A stretch of DNA of 64,000 nucleotides. Origin: Austropuccinia psidii (Eukaryota; Basidiomycota; Pucciniomycetes; Pucciniales; Sphaerophragmiaceae). A model generated the notes under the pieces. That model did not search any database. It saw only the letters and a program-made list of their open reading frames with translations, and was not told the origin of the DNA. Positions 12,949 to 24,770 of the stretch are shown here, in pieces. Made by a program: the position numbers and the translations under genes. Location: assembly GCA_023105745.1 (NCBI GenBank), contig JALGQZ010000001.1:68776937-68840936 (forward strand), in the 5' to 3' direction. Numbering within the stretch: the first letter of the stretch is position 1; every line of letters starts with the position of its first letter.

Positions 12949-13882
12949 TTGGCTTTTTCATTAATTTTAGTGTCTGACAACGTGGTAAGACAAGAAAACA
13001 TTGAAACAGCCTCAACAGTAACCAGCATTATCCCTGCCAGTACTGTTAATTCTGATCATAATAGTACTATTATTGTGACTCAAAATAACCAGCCTGAACC
13101 AATATCTTCTGAATTGATTAACTTGGACATAAGTAATACCCTTCAGAAAGCTAAAAATTTGGCCAATAGTAAGTTTTTGACGTAAAAATACTATTTTAAG
13201 CCTTTTTTAACCATAATTATGCCTTCAACCAGGTCAGGAGCCAGCTACAACCCCTCAAGCAGCTCCCAAAAAGGTAATAGACGTGATTATGGCAGAAGCC
13301 AACCAGGTACAGAAGGAAAAGGGTCAGTTGATGACTTCCAAACAACTAAATTGGGTCATTCTGAAGCTGATAATACTGTTTTACCTTCAAAAAGAGCTGA
13401 CACCGCCACAACAAGCCTCTGTGGACATATACAAAGCCAGCCACAGTGCATACAACAATGCACTTCAATTCAAGGAGTACCAGATCCTTGCAGACCTGTG
13501 GAAGAATTGCATGAATTCTTACCTGACAGTAAGAAAATTCTTGGGCCATCCCAACACTTGCAAATTGCTCAATGGATGGCATCCATTGATGGAGAAGAAA
13601 AACATGATGCTTTTGACACTAGAATGGGGGAAAAACAACCCTCCACCACCCAAACCAGTGCCAAAAACAGCCCCAGTGGCCAGCAGCAGAAATTCCAACG
13701 TGAAAAAGCAGCCACAAGCTCCAAACAAGGGCAAAGGGAAGGCACCAGCCCCAAAACCTTACAGCCAGGGCTACAGAATCCCAAAGATTCAGCAGGATGC
13801 CATGGAAAATGTATTTCAGATGGCCAGAACCATGATGGAATTACAGAAGAAGGAGGAAGCCAGATTAAGGTTCCAGAAATGA
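12949..13882 (+). CDS. Predicted spliced accessory protein overlapping gag (two exons: 12949-13168, 13233-13882)
   Basis: Function unknown; to my knowledge it is not described. Exon 1 (12949-13168, 73 codons and 1 nt) is Ser/Thr/Asn rich ([15 protein letters not shown]...). Removing the 64-nt intron 13169-13232 joins it in register to a frame open from 13235 to the stop at 13880-13882. This gives 289 residues. The exon 2 frame is +1 relative to gag-pol and overlaps its residues 6-221. Exon 2 ends with a Pro/Lys-rich stretch ([11 protein letters not shown]) and an [15 protein letters not shown] segment. Landmarks such as LW..CMNSYL...FLG, GYRIPK and NVFQMART recur in element F in the same alternative frame, where the main frame is less alike. 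Exon 1 may start further upstream, because TTTTAG before TGTCT at 12970 looks like another splice acceptor. The ORF geometry is seen directly; splicing is inferred. Confidence 0.6.
13169..13232 (+). other. Predicted 64-nt intron containing the gag-pol start codon
   Basis: 5' splice site GTAAGT at 13169, a TTTTTAACC branch-like sequence about 22 nt before the end, and 3' splice site CAACCAG at 13226-13232. The gag-pol ATG (13219) lies 14 nt before the 3' splice site, so splicing removes the start of gag-pol while keeping the overlapping frame. Element F has an intron-like segment of the same length with the same ATG spacing. Confidence 0.6.
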
Positions 13883-16800
13883 TTTCTGACATATTTGATT
13901 CCATCCCAGAGTTGTATAATGCTATAAATGACGTGAAAAAACATCTTTCTGATAAAAATGAAACCATTTGTAACAACATTAAAACAAACAACCTGAGTCT
14001 GTGCCAAATTAATGAAACACTTATGTGTTTTGAAAAAGTTTTAAGAACAATTAAAAATTCCAATAATGATAATTCTTCTAATAAAATAAATGAACAATCT
14101 GCCATTATTAAAGAATTAACAGATAAATATTCTAAATTCAATATTGATGACATAATTGAAACAAGAAATAAACAAGCCATAAATATTATCAAAACAGATA
14201 ACAAGAAAGTCCTTGATGACATTTCAAATTCATTTACTGAAGTAAAGACATATACCATTGCCTTGAAAAAGTTTTTTGATGCTTCACAAGAAGAAGTATC
14301 AAAATTATCAATGAAATTGAATCAAGTCACTGCTGATAATACAAGACAAACAGAGTTATGGCAAGAACTTACACATAAAGAAGACATGTATAAAATTGAA
14401 GTAATAAATTTAATACAAAGCTTCCAACATGAATACAGAAATTCCCAAAGGTGTAGCAACAGTAAAATGAATGAAATTGAACAAATACTGAACACCTTAC
14501 CAAGAATGTCTACACCTCTAAATCAAAATGAGGGCACAAGAATTTCAAATCCACAAGTATTGAATCCTGATAATTCACAATTAAAAAATGAATTATCCAC
14601 TTCTTTTCATAACTTGGAACCATCAATGGGCCAAGCACTCTTGAAAGAAGTTCCAAAACTTAAAGAATGGCCCCACTTCAGTGGTGAAGGAGAGTATGAC
14701 CATATGGAATTCATTAGAGGTATTGACATGATCAAAGAGGATTTTGAATTACCAGACAGATTGGTAACAGCCAGGTTTAACACCTTGTTTACCAGATCAG
14801 CTCACAGATGGTACATCAAAATAAGACAAGCACATGGACACCAGAGTTGGACTTGGTGGAAAACCCAAATCATCAACAAATGGGCAAATGATGCTTGGAG
14901 GTTTAAAGTTGAAACAGCCTTTGAATCTGCCAAATTTAATGCTGATAAAGACAAAGCTTTACCATGGTTTTGCCAACAGAAGGACAGATTAACAGTATTA
15001 TATCCTGACATGTCAGAATTTATGATCCATAGAAAAATTCTGAGACAATGTGGGGGTGACTTAGAGCATGCTGTCAAAAGCAGGACTACTGAACAATCTT
15101 CAGCAGAGGATATCATCAATATACTAGAAGAAGTAACCACCAGAACCAAAATTGGTTCTAGTAGGGTGAATCTTAAAACAAGGTTTAATACACCTTGGAA
15201 AGATTCTGTGGACAAAAACCCCAAAGAAAATTCTAGTAATATTAAATATAAATCTGCAGATACAGTCAGAAAATGCCATATTTGCCAAAGCACCACCCAT
15301 TTAGCCAATACATGTCCAAAAAGGGGGAAAATCAATGAAATTGACATTGAAAAGGGACCAGATGTTGAAAAAGAAGACATAATTGAAGACAGTTCAGATG
15401 ATAAGTCATCCATATTTTCTGAATCCTCAAAAGATATAGAAAATATCAATGCCACTTTTGACATCATGGAATCTTATTCCCACTTACCACAATTGAGCAA
15501 TGGTCAAGTTGATTTATCAAAAGTTCAAGATGCACAACTCATGAATACAAAACCAAACAGAGGAAAAGGTTATACAGCTGGTAACTCCTGTATAACAGAA
15601 GTGGTGATTGAAAACAAGCCCACTAAACTTTTGCTTGACCCAGGAGCCTTCTGCTCTTGTGTTGGAAAATCTTTTCTTAAGACTTTTGTACCAAATTTTG
15701 AAGACCAATTGTTACCAATTGTTGGTATAAAATTCAACAGTGCAAGTAACCCAATGAAAGCATTGGGAATCTTTGAGACCAATGTCATATTCCCACACAT
15801 AAATGGGAATTTAAGGATCACAGTTGAATTTGTTGTTATGGAAAATTGCGCTAGTACCCATTTTATATTGGGAAATGACTATTTGATCATGTATGGGATA
15901 GATTTACATAATAACAAAGACAGATACTTTACAATTGGGGACAATAAGCGCCAGAAATTTGCCTTTTTACCATTTAAAAGACAAATTACAGTAAACAAAG
16001 TATCACCAGTCAACTTAGAGTTAGAAAAATTCAAGTCTGAACAGTTAAATGAGGCTGAGATAAGCCTTCATCTGACTGATAAACAAGAAAATGAACTTTC
16101 TTCCCTTTTGTATGACCACAAAGGAGCATTTGCTACAGACAAAGAACCTCTGGGAGCAATTATTGGTCATGAAGTTGACATCATTCTTAACATTGAGAGA
16201 CCTTATCCACCACTCTTAAGAAGACCTGCTTATCCAGCAAGTCCAAAATCAAGAGAAGCTCTAGAAATTCATATCAAAGAACTTCTAGACCTTGGTGTAA
16301 TAAGAAAAATAGGCCACAATGAGGAAGTAGAAATAACTACACCAGTCATAGTGGCGTGGCATAATGGAAAATCCAGAATGGTTGGGGACTTTAGAGCTCT
16401 GAACACTTACACTGTTCCAGACAGATACCCAATACCAAAAATCCAAATTGCCCTTACTCAAATATCTCAAGCAGTGTATATAACCACTATGGATGCCCTT
16501 AAAGGATTCCATCAAAATGTGGTAACACCAAGAGCAAGAAAATACTTGAGAATTATTGTTCATTGTGGAGTGTATGAATACTTAAGGATGCCCTTTGGTA
16601 TCAAAAATGCACCATCACACTTCCAAAGAATGATGAATGAAATCTTCCCTGAAGAACTCTCAGAGGGATGGTTAATCATTTACATTGATGACATTATTAT
16701 CTGTTCAAAGAATTGGGAGGAGCACATGTACAGATTATCAAGAGTTTTGACAAAAATCCAATCAGTAAACATGAAAATCTCCTTGAAGAAATGTCATTTT

Positions 16801-19140
16801 GGATTTAAAGAACTTAAGGCACTAGGACATGTTGTATCTGGTTTGTCCCTTGGAATTGATAAAAACAAAGTTGCAGCAGTATTGTTGAAACCCATGCCTC
16901 AGAATAAGAAGGAAATTCAGTCATTCTTAGGTTTTGCAGGATATTACAGGCAACACATTAAAGACTTTGCATCCATAGCAAGACCACTTTATAAGTTGTG
17001 TGACAAAGACACAGTATTTGAGATGACTGTTGACAGAGTCAAAGCTTTTGAATCTCTAAGAGAAGCATTGACCACTGCTCCACTCTTACTGATGCCAGAC
17101 TTTAAATTGCCTTTCAAACTGTATATTGATGCATCAGGGGATGGACTAGGTGCTGCACTTCACCAAGTTCAGATCATAAATGACAAACCTGTAGAAGGAC
17201 CAATATGTTTCATATCCAGGCAAATCAAACCAACTGAAGCCAGATATGGAGCAAGTCAAATGGAATGTCTATGCCTTGTCTGGGCCTTGGAGAAATTGAA
17301 CTATTTCTTAGAGGGATGTGTTTTTGAAGTAATAACAGATTGTACAGCTGTGAAATCACTTTTGAACATGAAAACACCTAACAGACACATGCTCATATGG
17401 CAAATAGCCATACAAGAATACAGAGGCAATATGACTATTGTTCATAAGGATGGGAATATTCATAAGAATGCAGATGGACTAAGTAGATGGCCATTACCAA
17501 ATAACATTGATAATCCTGCTTATGTTCCAGAAGAAGCTTCACCACAAATTCCAATAGAAGGAATAAGTGTTACAGACTTGAACACCACCTTCTTTGAAGA
17601 AGTCAGAAATAGTTACACTCAAGATAAGAATTGTAGCATCTTATGCCAATTACTTAACAAAGACTGTAAAGACAACTCTCTAATACATGCCTTGGATGAA
17701 GTATGGAGAAAATCTTATAATGAAGGAAGATTTCACCTACTGGATGGTATAATTTACCACAGAACCAAGCACACATGTGTCATGACAGTTGTAGACAGGT
17801 CATTAATCAATCTTGTACTGAAAGAATGCCATGATAGTCCCTTTTCAGGACATCTTTCTGAAGACAGAACAAGAGAGAAAGTGAAGACCTGCATATGGTG
17901 GCCAATGTGGCAAAAAGATGTTGCAGAGTATTGCAAAACCTGTGACAGATGCCAAAAGGCAAATAAATCCACTGGCAAAAGACTTGGAAATATGATGAAA
18001 ATCCAAGAACCAAACAGACCTTGGGAAATTGTCCATATGGATTGGGTAACTGGCCTACCACCAGGAGGTGACAGGAGCTATAATGCTTGCCTAGTAATTG
18101 TGGACAGATTCAGTAAAACTCCAATCTTTTTACCATGTCACAAAGATGATACAGCCATGGATACAGCTCTTCTGATATGGAATAGAGTAGTGTCATGGAC
18201 TGGGATATTTACAAATATCATCAGTGATAGAGATCCCAAATTCACTTCAGCACTATGGACAAATCTTCACCAATTATTTGGCACTAAACTATCTTTCTCT
18301 ACAGCCTACCACCCACAAACTGATGGCCTGGCTGAAAGAATGATCCAAACCTTAGAGGACATGGTGAGAAGATTTTGTGCATATGGCCTTGAATTCAAAG
18401 ATTGTGATGGATTTACCCATGATTGGTGTACTCTGTTACCATCACTGGAATTAGCATATAAAACATCAATCCATGCTAGTACCAATCAGACTCCTGCTAT
18501 TCTAGAAAAAGGATGGAATCCCAAGTTACCCCAAGACTCCTTGAGGAAAGACTTAATTGGCATACATCCCACAGCTGCTAGCTTCAAAGGAATGCTAGAC
18601 AAAGCTAGAAAGCACACAGTAAGATGCATGGAGGACTCTTTTGCATATGCTAAAGATAAATGGGATAAATCACATGCAACTCCAGATTTCAAAGTGGGGG
18701 ACCTAGTTCTTGTATCCACCACTAACTTCAATAACATCAAAGGATGTAAAAAGTTGAAAGACTCCTTTGCAGGACCTTTTGTGATTAAGGCCCTCCATGG
18801 AGAGAATGCTGTTGAAGTAGAGTTATCTGAAGAACTTAGCAATAAGCACCCTACATTTCCAGTGAGCTTGATAAAACCATATAAATCTAGTGATGCTGAG
18901 AAATTTCCCTTGAGGAATAAGGTTCCCCAAGTTATACCTCCTATTGAGACATCTGGTACTAAGAAAATAACCAAAGTTCTTAAAGAAAGGAAATTAAGAA
19001 CCAAGAAAGTAAGGGAATACCTTGTTAGGTACAGTGACCCAACTTGTGAAGATGTATGGTTAGAAGAAAAAAATATACCAGAAGCTACCAAACTCCTGAG
19101 GAGATTCAGACACACTAGAAACACCAATATTACAAAGTAA
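13219..19140 (+). CDS. Gag-Pol polyprotein of element B (intact ORF, 1973 aa)
   Basis: Structural proteins and enzymes for retrotransposition in one frame, without the frameshift many relatives use. Order by residue: low-complexity N-terminus (1-220, dual coding), Asn/Lys/Glu-rich probable coiled coil (about 225-450), capsid-like Gag (about 483-650), and CCHC knuckle [14 protein letters not shown] (686-699). Then come the aspartic protease with Asp-Pro-Gly at 807-809, RT with YIDD (1155-1158), RNase H starting at Asp1304, and integrase zinc finger (His1538, His1545, Cys1575, Cys1578). The integrase triad is Asp1608, Asp1670 and Glu1706 with D-35-E spacing, followed by a tail with REYLVRY (about 1915-1965) resembling a chromodomain core. 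Everything but the protease motif looks active. The start MPSTRSG is kept because the same start spacing occurs in element F (MVHTR). Confidence 0.97.
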   Translation: MPSTRSGASYNPSSSSQKGNRRDYGRSQPGTEGKGSVDDFQTTKLGHSEADNTVLPSKRADTATTSLCGHIQSQPQCIQQCTSIQGVPDPCRPVEELHEFLPDSKKILGPSQHLQIAQWMASIDGEEKHDAFDTRMGEKQPSTTQTSAKNSPSGQQQKFQREKAATSSKQGQREGTSPKTLQPGLQNPKDSAGCHGKCISDGQNHDGITEEGGSQIKVPEMISDIFDSIPELYNAINDVKKHLSDKNETICNNIKTNNLSLCQINETLMCFEKVLRTIKNSNNDNSSNKINEQSAIIKELTDKYSKFNIDDIIETRNKQAINIIKTDNKKVLDDISNSFTEVKTYTIALKKFFDASQEEVSKLSMKLNQVTADNTRQTELWQELTHKEDMYKIEVINLIQSFQHEYRNSQRCSNSKMNEIEQILNTLPRMSTPLNQNEGTRISNPQVLNPDNSQLKNELSTSFHNLEPSMGQALLKEVPKLKEWPHFSGEGEYDHMEFIRGIDMIKEDFELPDRLVTARFNTLFTRSAHRWYIKIRQAHGHQSWTWWKTQIINKWANDAWRFKVETAFESAKFNADKDKALPWFCQQKDRLTVLYPDMSEFMIHRKILRQCGGDLEHAVKSRTTEQSSAEDIINILEEVTTRTKIGSSRVNLKTRFNTPWKDSVDKNPKENSSNIKYKSADTVRKCHICQSTTHLANTCPKRGKINEIDIEKGPDVEKEDIIEDSSDDKSSIFSESSKDIENINATFDIMESYSHLPQLSNGQVDLSKVQDAQLMNTKPNRGKGYTAGNSCITEVVIENKPTKLLLDPGAFCSCVGKSFLKTFVPNFEDQLLPIVGIKFNSASNPMKALGIFETNVIFPHINGNLRITVEFVVMENCASTHFILGNDYLIMYGIDLHNNKDRYFTIGDNKRQKFAFLPFKRQITVNKVSPVNLELEKFKSEQLNEAEISLHLTDKQENELSSLLYDHKGAFATDKEPLGAIIGHEVDIILNIERPYPPLLRRPAYPASPKSREALEIHIKELLDLGVIRKIGHNEEVEITTPVIVAWHNGKSRMVGDFRALNTYTVPDRYPIPKIQIALTQISQAVYITTMDALKGFHQNVVTPRARKYLRIIVHCGVYEYLRMPFGIKNAPSHFQRMMNEIFPEELSEGWLIIYIDDIIICSKNWEEHMYRLSRVLTKIQSVNMKISLKKCHFGFKELKALGHVVSGLSLGIDKNKVAAVLLKPMPQNKKEIQSFLGFAGYYRQHIKDFASIARPLYKLCDKDTVFEMTVDRVKAFESLREALTTAPLLLMPDFKLPFKLYIDASGDGLGAALHQVQIINDKPVEGPICFISRQIKPTEARYGASQMECLCLVWALEKLNYFLEGCVFEVITDCTAVKSLLNMKTPNRHMLIWQIAIQEYRGNMTIVHKDGNIHKNADGLSRWPLPNNIDNPAYVPEEASPQIPIEGISVTDLNTTFFEEVRNSYTQDKNCSILCQLLNKDCKDNSLIHALDEVWRKSYNEGRFHLLDGIIYHRTKHTCVMTVVDRSLINLVLKECHDSPFSGHLSEDRTREKVKTCIWWPMWQKDVAEYCKTCDRCQKANKSTGKRLGNMMKIQEPNRPWEIVHMDWVTGLPPGGDRSYNACLVIVDRFSKTPIFLPCHKDDTAMDTALLIWNRVVSWTGIFTNIISDRDPKFTSALWTNLHQLFGTKLSFSTAYHPQTDGLAERMIQTLEDMVRRFCAYGLEFKDCDGFTHDWCTLLPSLELAYKTSIHASTNQTPAILEKGWNPKLPQDSLRKDLIGIHPTAASFKGMLDKARKHTVRCMEDSFAYAKDKWDKSHATPDFKVGDLVLVSTTNFNNIKGCKKLKDSFAGPFVIKALHGENAVEVELSEELSNKHPTFPVSLIKPYKSSDAEKFPLRNKVPQVIPPIETSGTKKITKVLKERKLRTKKVREYLVRYSDPTCEDVWLEEKNIPEATKLLRRFRHTRNTNITK

Positions 19141-19149
19141 TATTGTTTT

Positions 19150-19163
19150 TTAGGGGGAGGGAA
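19150..19163 (+). promoter_or_regulatory. Polypurine tract of element B
   Basis: TTTAGGGGGAGGGAA immediately before the 3' LTR. It is the expected primer for plus-strand DNA synthesis. The same tract precedes LTR A, and a decayed form (CGGAGGGAA on the minus strand) precedes the 3' LTR of F. Confidence 0.85.
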
Positions 19164-21003
19164 TGTGAGCCTTAGAGGTAATTTCATATACCCAAAAGAC
19201 CACAAATATAAAAAATAACATATTAATATAAATAAAATAAATTTATTTATATTATTAAAATAAAAATCAAAATATAAATATAAAATTATATTAAAAATAA
19301 AAAATTAATTATAATTTAAAAATAAAAAATACATTAAATTTTGTAAATATAAAATTACATTTATACTTGAAAAAATTAAGTAAAAATGAAATTTTAACAA
19401 AATTGTGAAAAAATAAATAAATTTGGAAAAAAGTTAAATAAAAATTATTATAACTTTTTATCCAATAAATAAACATATAAAATTTATTTCACCATTGGAT
19501 TCCTCATAAAAAATCAGGTGGGGTCACCTCTGAGTGAAATTCTTGTAACTCAACTCTAAATAAGCTTAAATTAAGTTTTTAGTATTTTCAATACAAAAGT
19601 TGAAAATCCTCAAAACCTTAATTTAATTCACACCACATGTGGTGTTAACCATCAAATTTTTTGTTAAAATTGAGGTGTTGTGTTTAGTTTAGAAGTTATG
19701 AGGAATTGAAGTATTTTCAATTGAATTCAATTGAAATGTCAAAATGTGCGCGTGTATTACATAAGTGAACTTTGATTTACATATGAGGTGTCAATTATTA
19801 CTGTATTGTACTGTACAATTGAATTGAATTACATATGTAAAGTATAAGTATAATACATGATGAGGAATTAAAGGAAAAATAAATTGGAAAGATTAAATTT
19901 GGGGGGGAAAAGGAACTCCAGCTCTAAGGGGGAGCTAGACCCCCAAAATCCTTGCTGACAGGCGTGGGATGTCAAAATTCACGCAAAAGTTCATCACTTT
20001 TGGCCTGGAATTGAGTTACAGGGTCTGTGGACTCAATTGATGATGAGGTTTTGATACCAACTGGGGTAGTTTTAGCTGTTGCCAAGAGGGTAAAACTACC
20101 CTTAAGATAAAAAAATCGTAATAAAAACAGTTTTAACTGGTTTCTACGCCTCTGACACACATTCTGACGTGTTTTGAAGGCTCTAGGCCTGGTATTGCTA
20201 TAGTAATGGCTGATTTAAGGGTCTAAAATGGCTAAAAATGGCTAAAAATGGCTTAAACCAGCCCTTTTTTGCCCTAAACCAGGGTTCAATGATGCCATAA
20301 TTGGCTTTTCTGTTGTCAGACTGTTTTTCACGACTGACAAGAGTAAATTTTACTTTTAGAGTAAGAGAATTGATGGCTATAAAAGAATGTCTTCTTTGCC
20401 CCACTTTTCTCTTCATGTTAGAATCTTTTCCTTTTATTAATTAGTTTAAACACTGTTAAACCAATCAATCAAATACTCCAACCACCACTTTTAAATCATT
20501 TTAATCCTTTTAACCACGTGAAAAAATCATTATAACCATTGTTTGTAACTCTTATAATCATTTTTACCCCTGAACCACCCCAAAAGTGAATTAAAGTATC
20601 TTTCATCACTGTTAGCTTTGTCACTTTGTTTCCAAATTCACTCTGGTCACTTTTGGGCCTGTTTTCTCTTTAATATTCTTTTTAAAGACTTTGTTCTTTA
20701 ATTAATTGCTTGCAGTTCTTTGCTCAATTAATTCCAATTGAAATTGCTCTTGAAGAAATTTCTTTTGTAGCCTTAAAATATCTCTTGTAGAGTATTTTTT
20801 GGATAAATTTTTATTGTTGGTAAAACAATAAATTTTTAAAATATTATTGTTTTATACTAATAAAGTTATAAACAATAAATTTGGCGTGTTTTCTCTTAAA
20901 AATGATATTTCATACTATTTTTAACAGAATTTTACCTTATACAAATTTTGAGGACAGGAAAAGTACTTGATTTTTAATCAAAGTTTCATATCCACACCTT
21001 ACA
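19164..21003 (+). repeat. 3' LTR of element B
   Basis: 1840 bp, nearly identical to 10905-12745, with TG...CA ends. It carries the TATA block at 20378-20385 and the antisense ORF at 20198-20416. It is followed by the GTTTG duplication. Confidence 0.96.
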
Positions 21004-21008
21004 GTTTG
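21004..21008. other. Target-site duplication GTTTG, right copy
   Basis: Exact repeat of 10900-10904, directly after the 3' LTR of element B. Confidence 0.93.
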
Positions 21009-21473
21009 GGTGGCTTCAGGGCTGGAATACTTGTTTTTACCAAAACAAGCCTATACTGGCTTAGAACTGTATTTGAAAGGACTGCGCAAATATTTTATTT
21101 AATCCCCAAATGGCCTAATATGGCCATTTGAGTATATTGCCCATATTAAATGGGAAAATGAAATAATATGAATAAATTAACTCAATGGTTCAAAATGAGA
21201 AAAACTTTATTTAACACTTAAAAAGAATAATACAGTCTTTTGGGCTGTATCTCCCCTGTTGACTGGGAAATTTCCAAAAGTTGCCATGAAGGGCCTGATT
21301 ATGATGAAGTGATCTGGTTGGCCCCAGATGATGAAATGGCGATAAAATTTCAATAAAGTGAAAAAGGAAAATTTAGCCAAAGAATGATGTATATTGCCAA
21401 ATTACAATAAATTAGATATGGCATTGATATGTCATATAAAGGGCCCAGAGGGTGATTGTTCATGGTTGTGACA
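21009..21473 (-). repeat. 5' LTR of element C, right part
   Basis: Continuation of the C LTR beyond the B insertion. It matches the start of LTR D (56740-56976, reading minus). Shared stretches are GTTGACTGGGAAAT/GCTGACTGGGAAAT, GGCCCCAGATG and GGGTGATTGT-CATGGTTGTGA. The outer end is TTGTGACA at 21473, so on the minus strand the LTR begins TGTCACAACC. Confidence 0.75.
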
Positions 21474-21815
21474 GATCACAAGTTGTGATTTTTCACCTTT
21501 AAAGGGTGAATATTGTATCCTACATACTTTTCCAGAACTTCTTTGTTTTTGACACATTGGATACTTTTCGGAAAATTGGTGGGGCATCTTTGTTGTCAAA
21601 TTATGAGCAATCTGAGCTTAAACACAATTTGAACAGTTTTTTCACCTCATAATTCAAATATATGGGAGAGTATTCCACAGTAATATTGAGTACAGGCATA
21701 AGGAGAACCATGTTGTACACATCATTAGTGATTAATAGTTAAAGAGACATCTGAAATGTTTACCACCTCATAATGCCATTTTAGGAAACAGTTTCCCACA
21801 ATACCACCTGGTGTG
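21474..21815. other. Unassigned spacer
   Basis: About 340 bp between the start of the C LTR and the recognisable part of the E/H LTR. There is no ORF of note and no match I could see elsewhere in the window. Confidence 0.4.
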
Positions 21816-22416
21816 GGATTATAGCCTGACTTCCAACCATGATTTCAAGGTGTTATGCCTTGAGTAACATTATAAAACTATTTTATTCTTCAAATATGAG
21901 CTATTAGAATCTGAAGATATAGTTTTCTTTGAGTTTGGACCACTCTCAATCTTTATTGGTAAACATGTATTGCTATTTTAACCAATTTCCCTTTATTCTA
22001 CTTAAAATTGTTTATAGCTTGTTGAAAAAAGATTAAATATTTATCATTTCAGTTATTTAAGGGTAAATTGATTTTTCAATAAATTCTTTATCATGTATAT
22101 TTCAAAGTATACAAGCTAACAAATATGAATATATGCACTGATCATAAAACTGCATATATTCAGGTTATTCAAGTATGTATTGGGTTTACACATATGACAT
22201 GAAACTTTCATATGTGAAGTTTTTTATGTGGAATCAAATGGTGCAATTTATCTCAAATATCTATTAATTATTTTGTGAAAAAATCAATAATTCAGGCTTT
22301 TTTATGGCATTTTTACTAATTTTAAGATTATATTCTCAATTCATATTATTAAAAGAAGTTTTGTAAATTTTTCTTGGAACTTTTTTGGATATGTGGACAT
22401 ATATCAAAGGCTCACA
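21816..22416 (-). repeat. 3' LTR of element E/H, truncated
   Basis: Its right end GGCTCACA (22409-22416) is the TGTGAGCC start of a family I LTR on the minus strand. 21816-22250 aligns with 45770-46190 (for example TTCCAACCATGATTTCAAGG and TGCTATTTTAACCA). The rest toward the left is missing or unrecognisable. Confidence 0.7.
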
Positions 22417-24628
22417 TTCTTCACTAACAAAAATGGTTTTACTAAAATCTGATATAGCTAAACAGGGTATCATCCACTTTCCAACCTCTTCAATAGACCT
22501 TTTTAGTCTGGAAGCTAAATAATGCTTAATCTTCTAATTATTTAGGTCTTATTTCATATCTGAAGCTTCTTAACCATTTTTGCACATTACGTATATCTTT
22601 ATCAAGTAGTCATTTAAATTCTTGATCTGGGCTTTCGCACCTCACAAGGAATTCCCTTTCTGTTTTGTTCCTTGTCCTCCTTTCTTTGAGGAATTTCACA
22701 ATTTTCTTTTCTTCTCCTTCTAGAGGGGGAATTTCAAGTTATGGTATGTTTCTTAGGGGAGATAGTTCTTGAGCTGTAAGGATTTATTAGAATTAGAAAG
22801 AATGTTTGTTGTTTGTTCATGAGCTCACCCATTTATTCTAGTTGTACAGAATTAAGGCCATTTAGGGCTTGTATCATAAAGGGGCCTGCAAAAGAATCTT
22901 TTAGCTTATTTCGTCCTTCCATTTGATTTGAATTGATTTTTAACACTAGAACTAAGTCTTCCATTTTAAAATAAGGTTTCTTGTGTATTTTTCCCCATAT
23001 TTCTTTTTCATATTTGAAAGGATACTGAATACATATATTTGCATGATTTCTTGCTTTATCAAGAAATATCTTAAAAATGCTTGCTGTTGGACTTATGTCA
23101 ACTAAGTCCTTTTCAAGGGTTTCATAAGGTATCCTTGGGTTCCAACCTTTCTCCAAGGTTGCAGGTGCTTTACCAGTTGATCAACGAATTTATGTCTCAT
23201 GACAGTTCAAGTTCTGGTGTTAGAGTACAACACTTATGGGTAAAACTATCAGAATCTTTGAGTTCTTGACCATAAGCACAGATTATTTTAATCATGTCTT
23301 CTAGAGTTTGTTCAATTCTTTCTTCCAGTCAATAAGTCCAAGGGGGATAGGCTTTTGAGAATTATAATTTTGTTCCAAACAGGTGATGGAGAGTTGTCCA
23401 TAGAGCTGAAGTTAATTTGGGATCTCTATCACTTATGATATTCTGGAATAAGCCTATATTACTCATACCTCTATTAAATATCATTATGACTGTGTAATAT
23501 TTATGACATGGTAAGAACATTGAGGTTTTCTGTACCTATAAACTAACACTAAGCATTAATTAAAGCTTCTATCTCCTCCTGGGGGCAAAGCTGTTACGCA
23601 GTTCATATGGACTATTTCCCATAGGGATTTTGGTTCATGGATTTGGATCATAATTCCAAATTTCCTTGCTGTTGTTACTTTGGCTTTTTGGAATCTGTCA
23701 CAGTTTTGGAAATATTCTGAAACATCCTTTCTCCAATTTGGTCACCAAGAGAAGATTTTCACTATTTCTATTGTCTTATCTTCTGATATATGTCCAGAAA
23801 CAACACTTTCATGGAATTGATGTAGTATGATGTTTATTAAAACTCTATCTGCTAGGGTCATAGCACATGTGTCTTTGGTTCTATGATAAAGAATTCCATC
23901 AAGGAGGTGGAATCCTCCTCCATCATAAGCCTTTTCCATATTTCATCTAGTTTGGAAGATAATGTTGGTTCTTTGAAGTCTTTCATTCAGAGTTAGCATA
24001 AAATATTGAATTATTGTGCATTTCACAGCGTTATTTGACTTGGTTAAAGAATTATGTGCCAATTTCTGTGACACATATTCCCTCCATATGATTTTCTGCT
24101 CCTGGTACACATTCTGGGTTTCCAGACATATTTGCTAGAGCCCATCTACAACTTTATGAATATTTCCAGATTGATGGACTATAGTCATATTACCTCTATC
24201 CTCTTAGATAGAAATTTTCCATCTCAGCATATTTCTGTTTGGTGTTCTCATGTTGAATATTGACTTTATGGTGTTACAATTTGTAATCACATCAAATACT
24301 TTTCCATATAGGTAATAGTGTCAGTTTGCTAAAGCCCGCACTAAAAAAAGAAATTAAATTTGGCTTCCTCCATACCTGCCTTATGTTGGCTTAATATGTA
24401 TGGAAATAAAGCAAACTCGCACTTCATCAGGTTTATCATTGATGATTTGTTTTTGGTGTGGTGCAGAACCTAATCCTTCTCCAAAAGCATTAGGAGGAAA
24501 GGGGCATTTGTGCCGGATTTTTCAGTTCCTCATATACTTTGAGTATTTCTTCAGTCATCTCATAGACTTTCTGTTGATCACAGATCTTGAAAAGCGATTT
24601 TGAAAATTTTGCAAAGGAATTTATATCT
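22417..24628 (-). pseudogene. RT end, RNase H, integrase and tail of element E/H (left half)
   Basis: Decayed minus-strand pol. Recognisable pieces are the chromodomain-like tail (about 22600-22830), integrase C-terminal part with KGWNPRIPYETLEKDL (22833-23156), integrase core (about 23200-23740), zinc-finger region with HFHESVVSGHISEDK (23742-23939) and RNase H (about 24000-24550). The RT-RNase H junction segment SLFKICDQQK lies at about 24570-24628. Stops and indels are frequent. The sequence stops exactly where the right half (40294 onward) begins, with solo LTR P between them. Confidence 0.82.
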
Positions 24629-24770
24629 TGTGATCCTTTAAGATATGACCAAATATTCAAAAAGGTCACAAAGAAACTTTAAAAAGCTTGTAATTGAAAT
24701 AATAATCTTAAGAAAAGTAAAAATTCCATAAAAGAGCATGAATTCTTGATTATCTCAGACACTGATGAGT
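24629..24770 (+). repeat. Solo LTR P, left part
   Basis: First 142 bp of a plus-oriented family I LTR (TGTGATCCTTTAAG..., compare TGTGAGCCTTAGAG in B; AAAGGTCACAAAG compares with AAAGACCACAAAT). It is interrupted by solo LTR Q and resumes at 38646. Total about 1790 bp. The flanks TATCT (24624-24628) and TATTT (40294-40298) look like a decayed target duplication. Confidence 0.7.

Larger units (their letters stand above)
10905..21003 (+). mobile_element. Complete Ty3/Gypsy element B (family I)
   Basis: A full 10.1-kb LTR retrotransposon. It has two LTRs of 1841 and 1840 bp, perfect 5-bp target duplications (GTTTG at 10900-10904 and 21004-21008), a primer site right after the 5' LTR, one uninterrupted 1973-codon gag-pol ORF, and a purine tract right before the 3' LTR. 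By eye the LTRs differ at about 20 positions, so it is a young insertion. It sits inside the 5' LTR of minus-strand element C. A second spliced ORF overlaps the start of gag. The protease motif carries a substitution that may disable it. Confidence 0.97.

Noticed and set aside
14802..15467. Minus-strand ORF of 221 codons inside gag-pol of B
   Set aside because: Shadow of the plus-strand polyprotein. Composition is typical of the complement of Lys/Glu-rich coding DNA, and no motif is seen.
18486..19205. Minus-strand ORF of 239 codons at the end of gag-pol of B (also 4998-5594 in A)
   Set aside because: Antisense shadow of the integrase tail. It extends into the LTR and has no domain.
21220..21473. 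Apparent separate duplication shared with 56740-56976
   Set aside because: Explained by both being the start of the same family II LTR (elements C and D).
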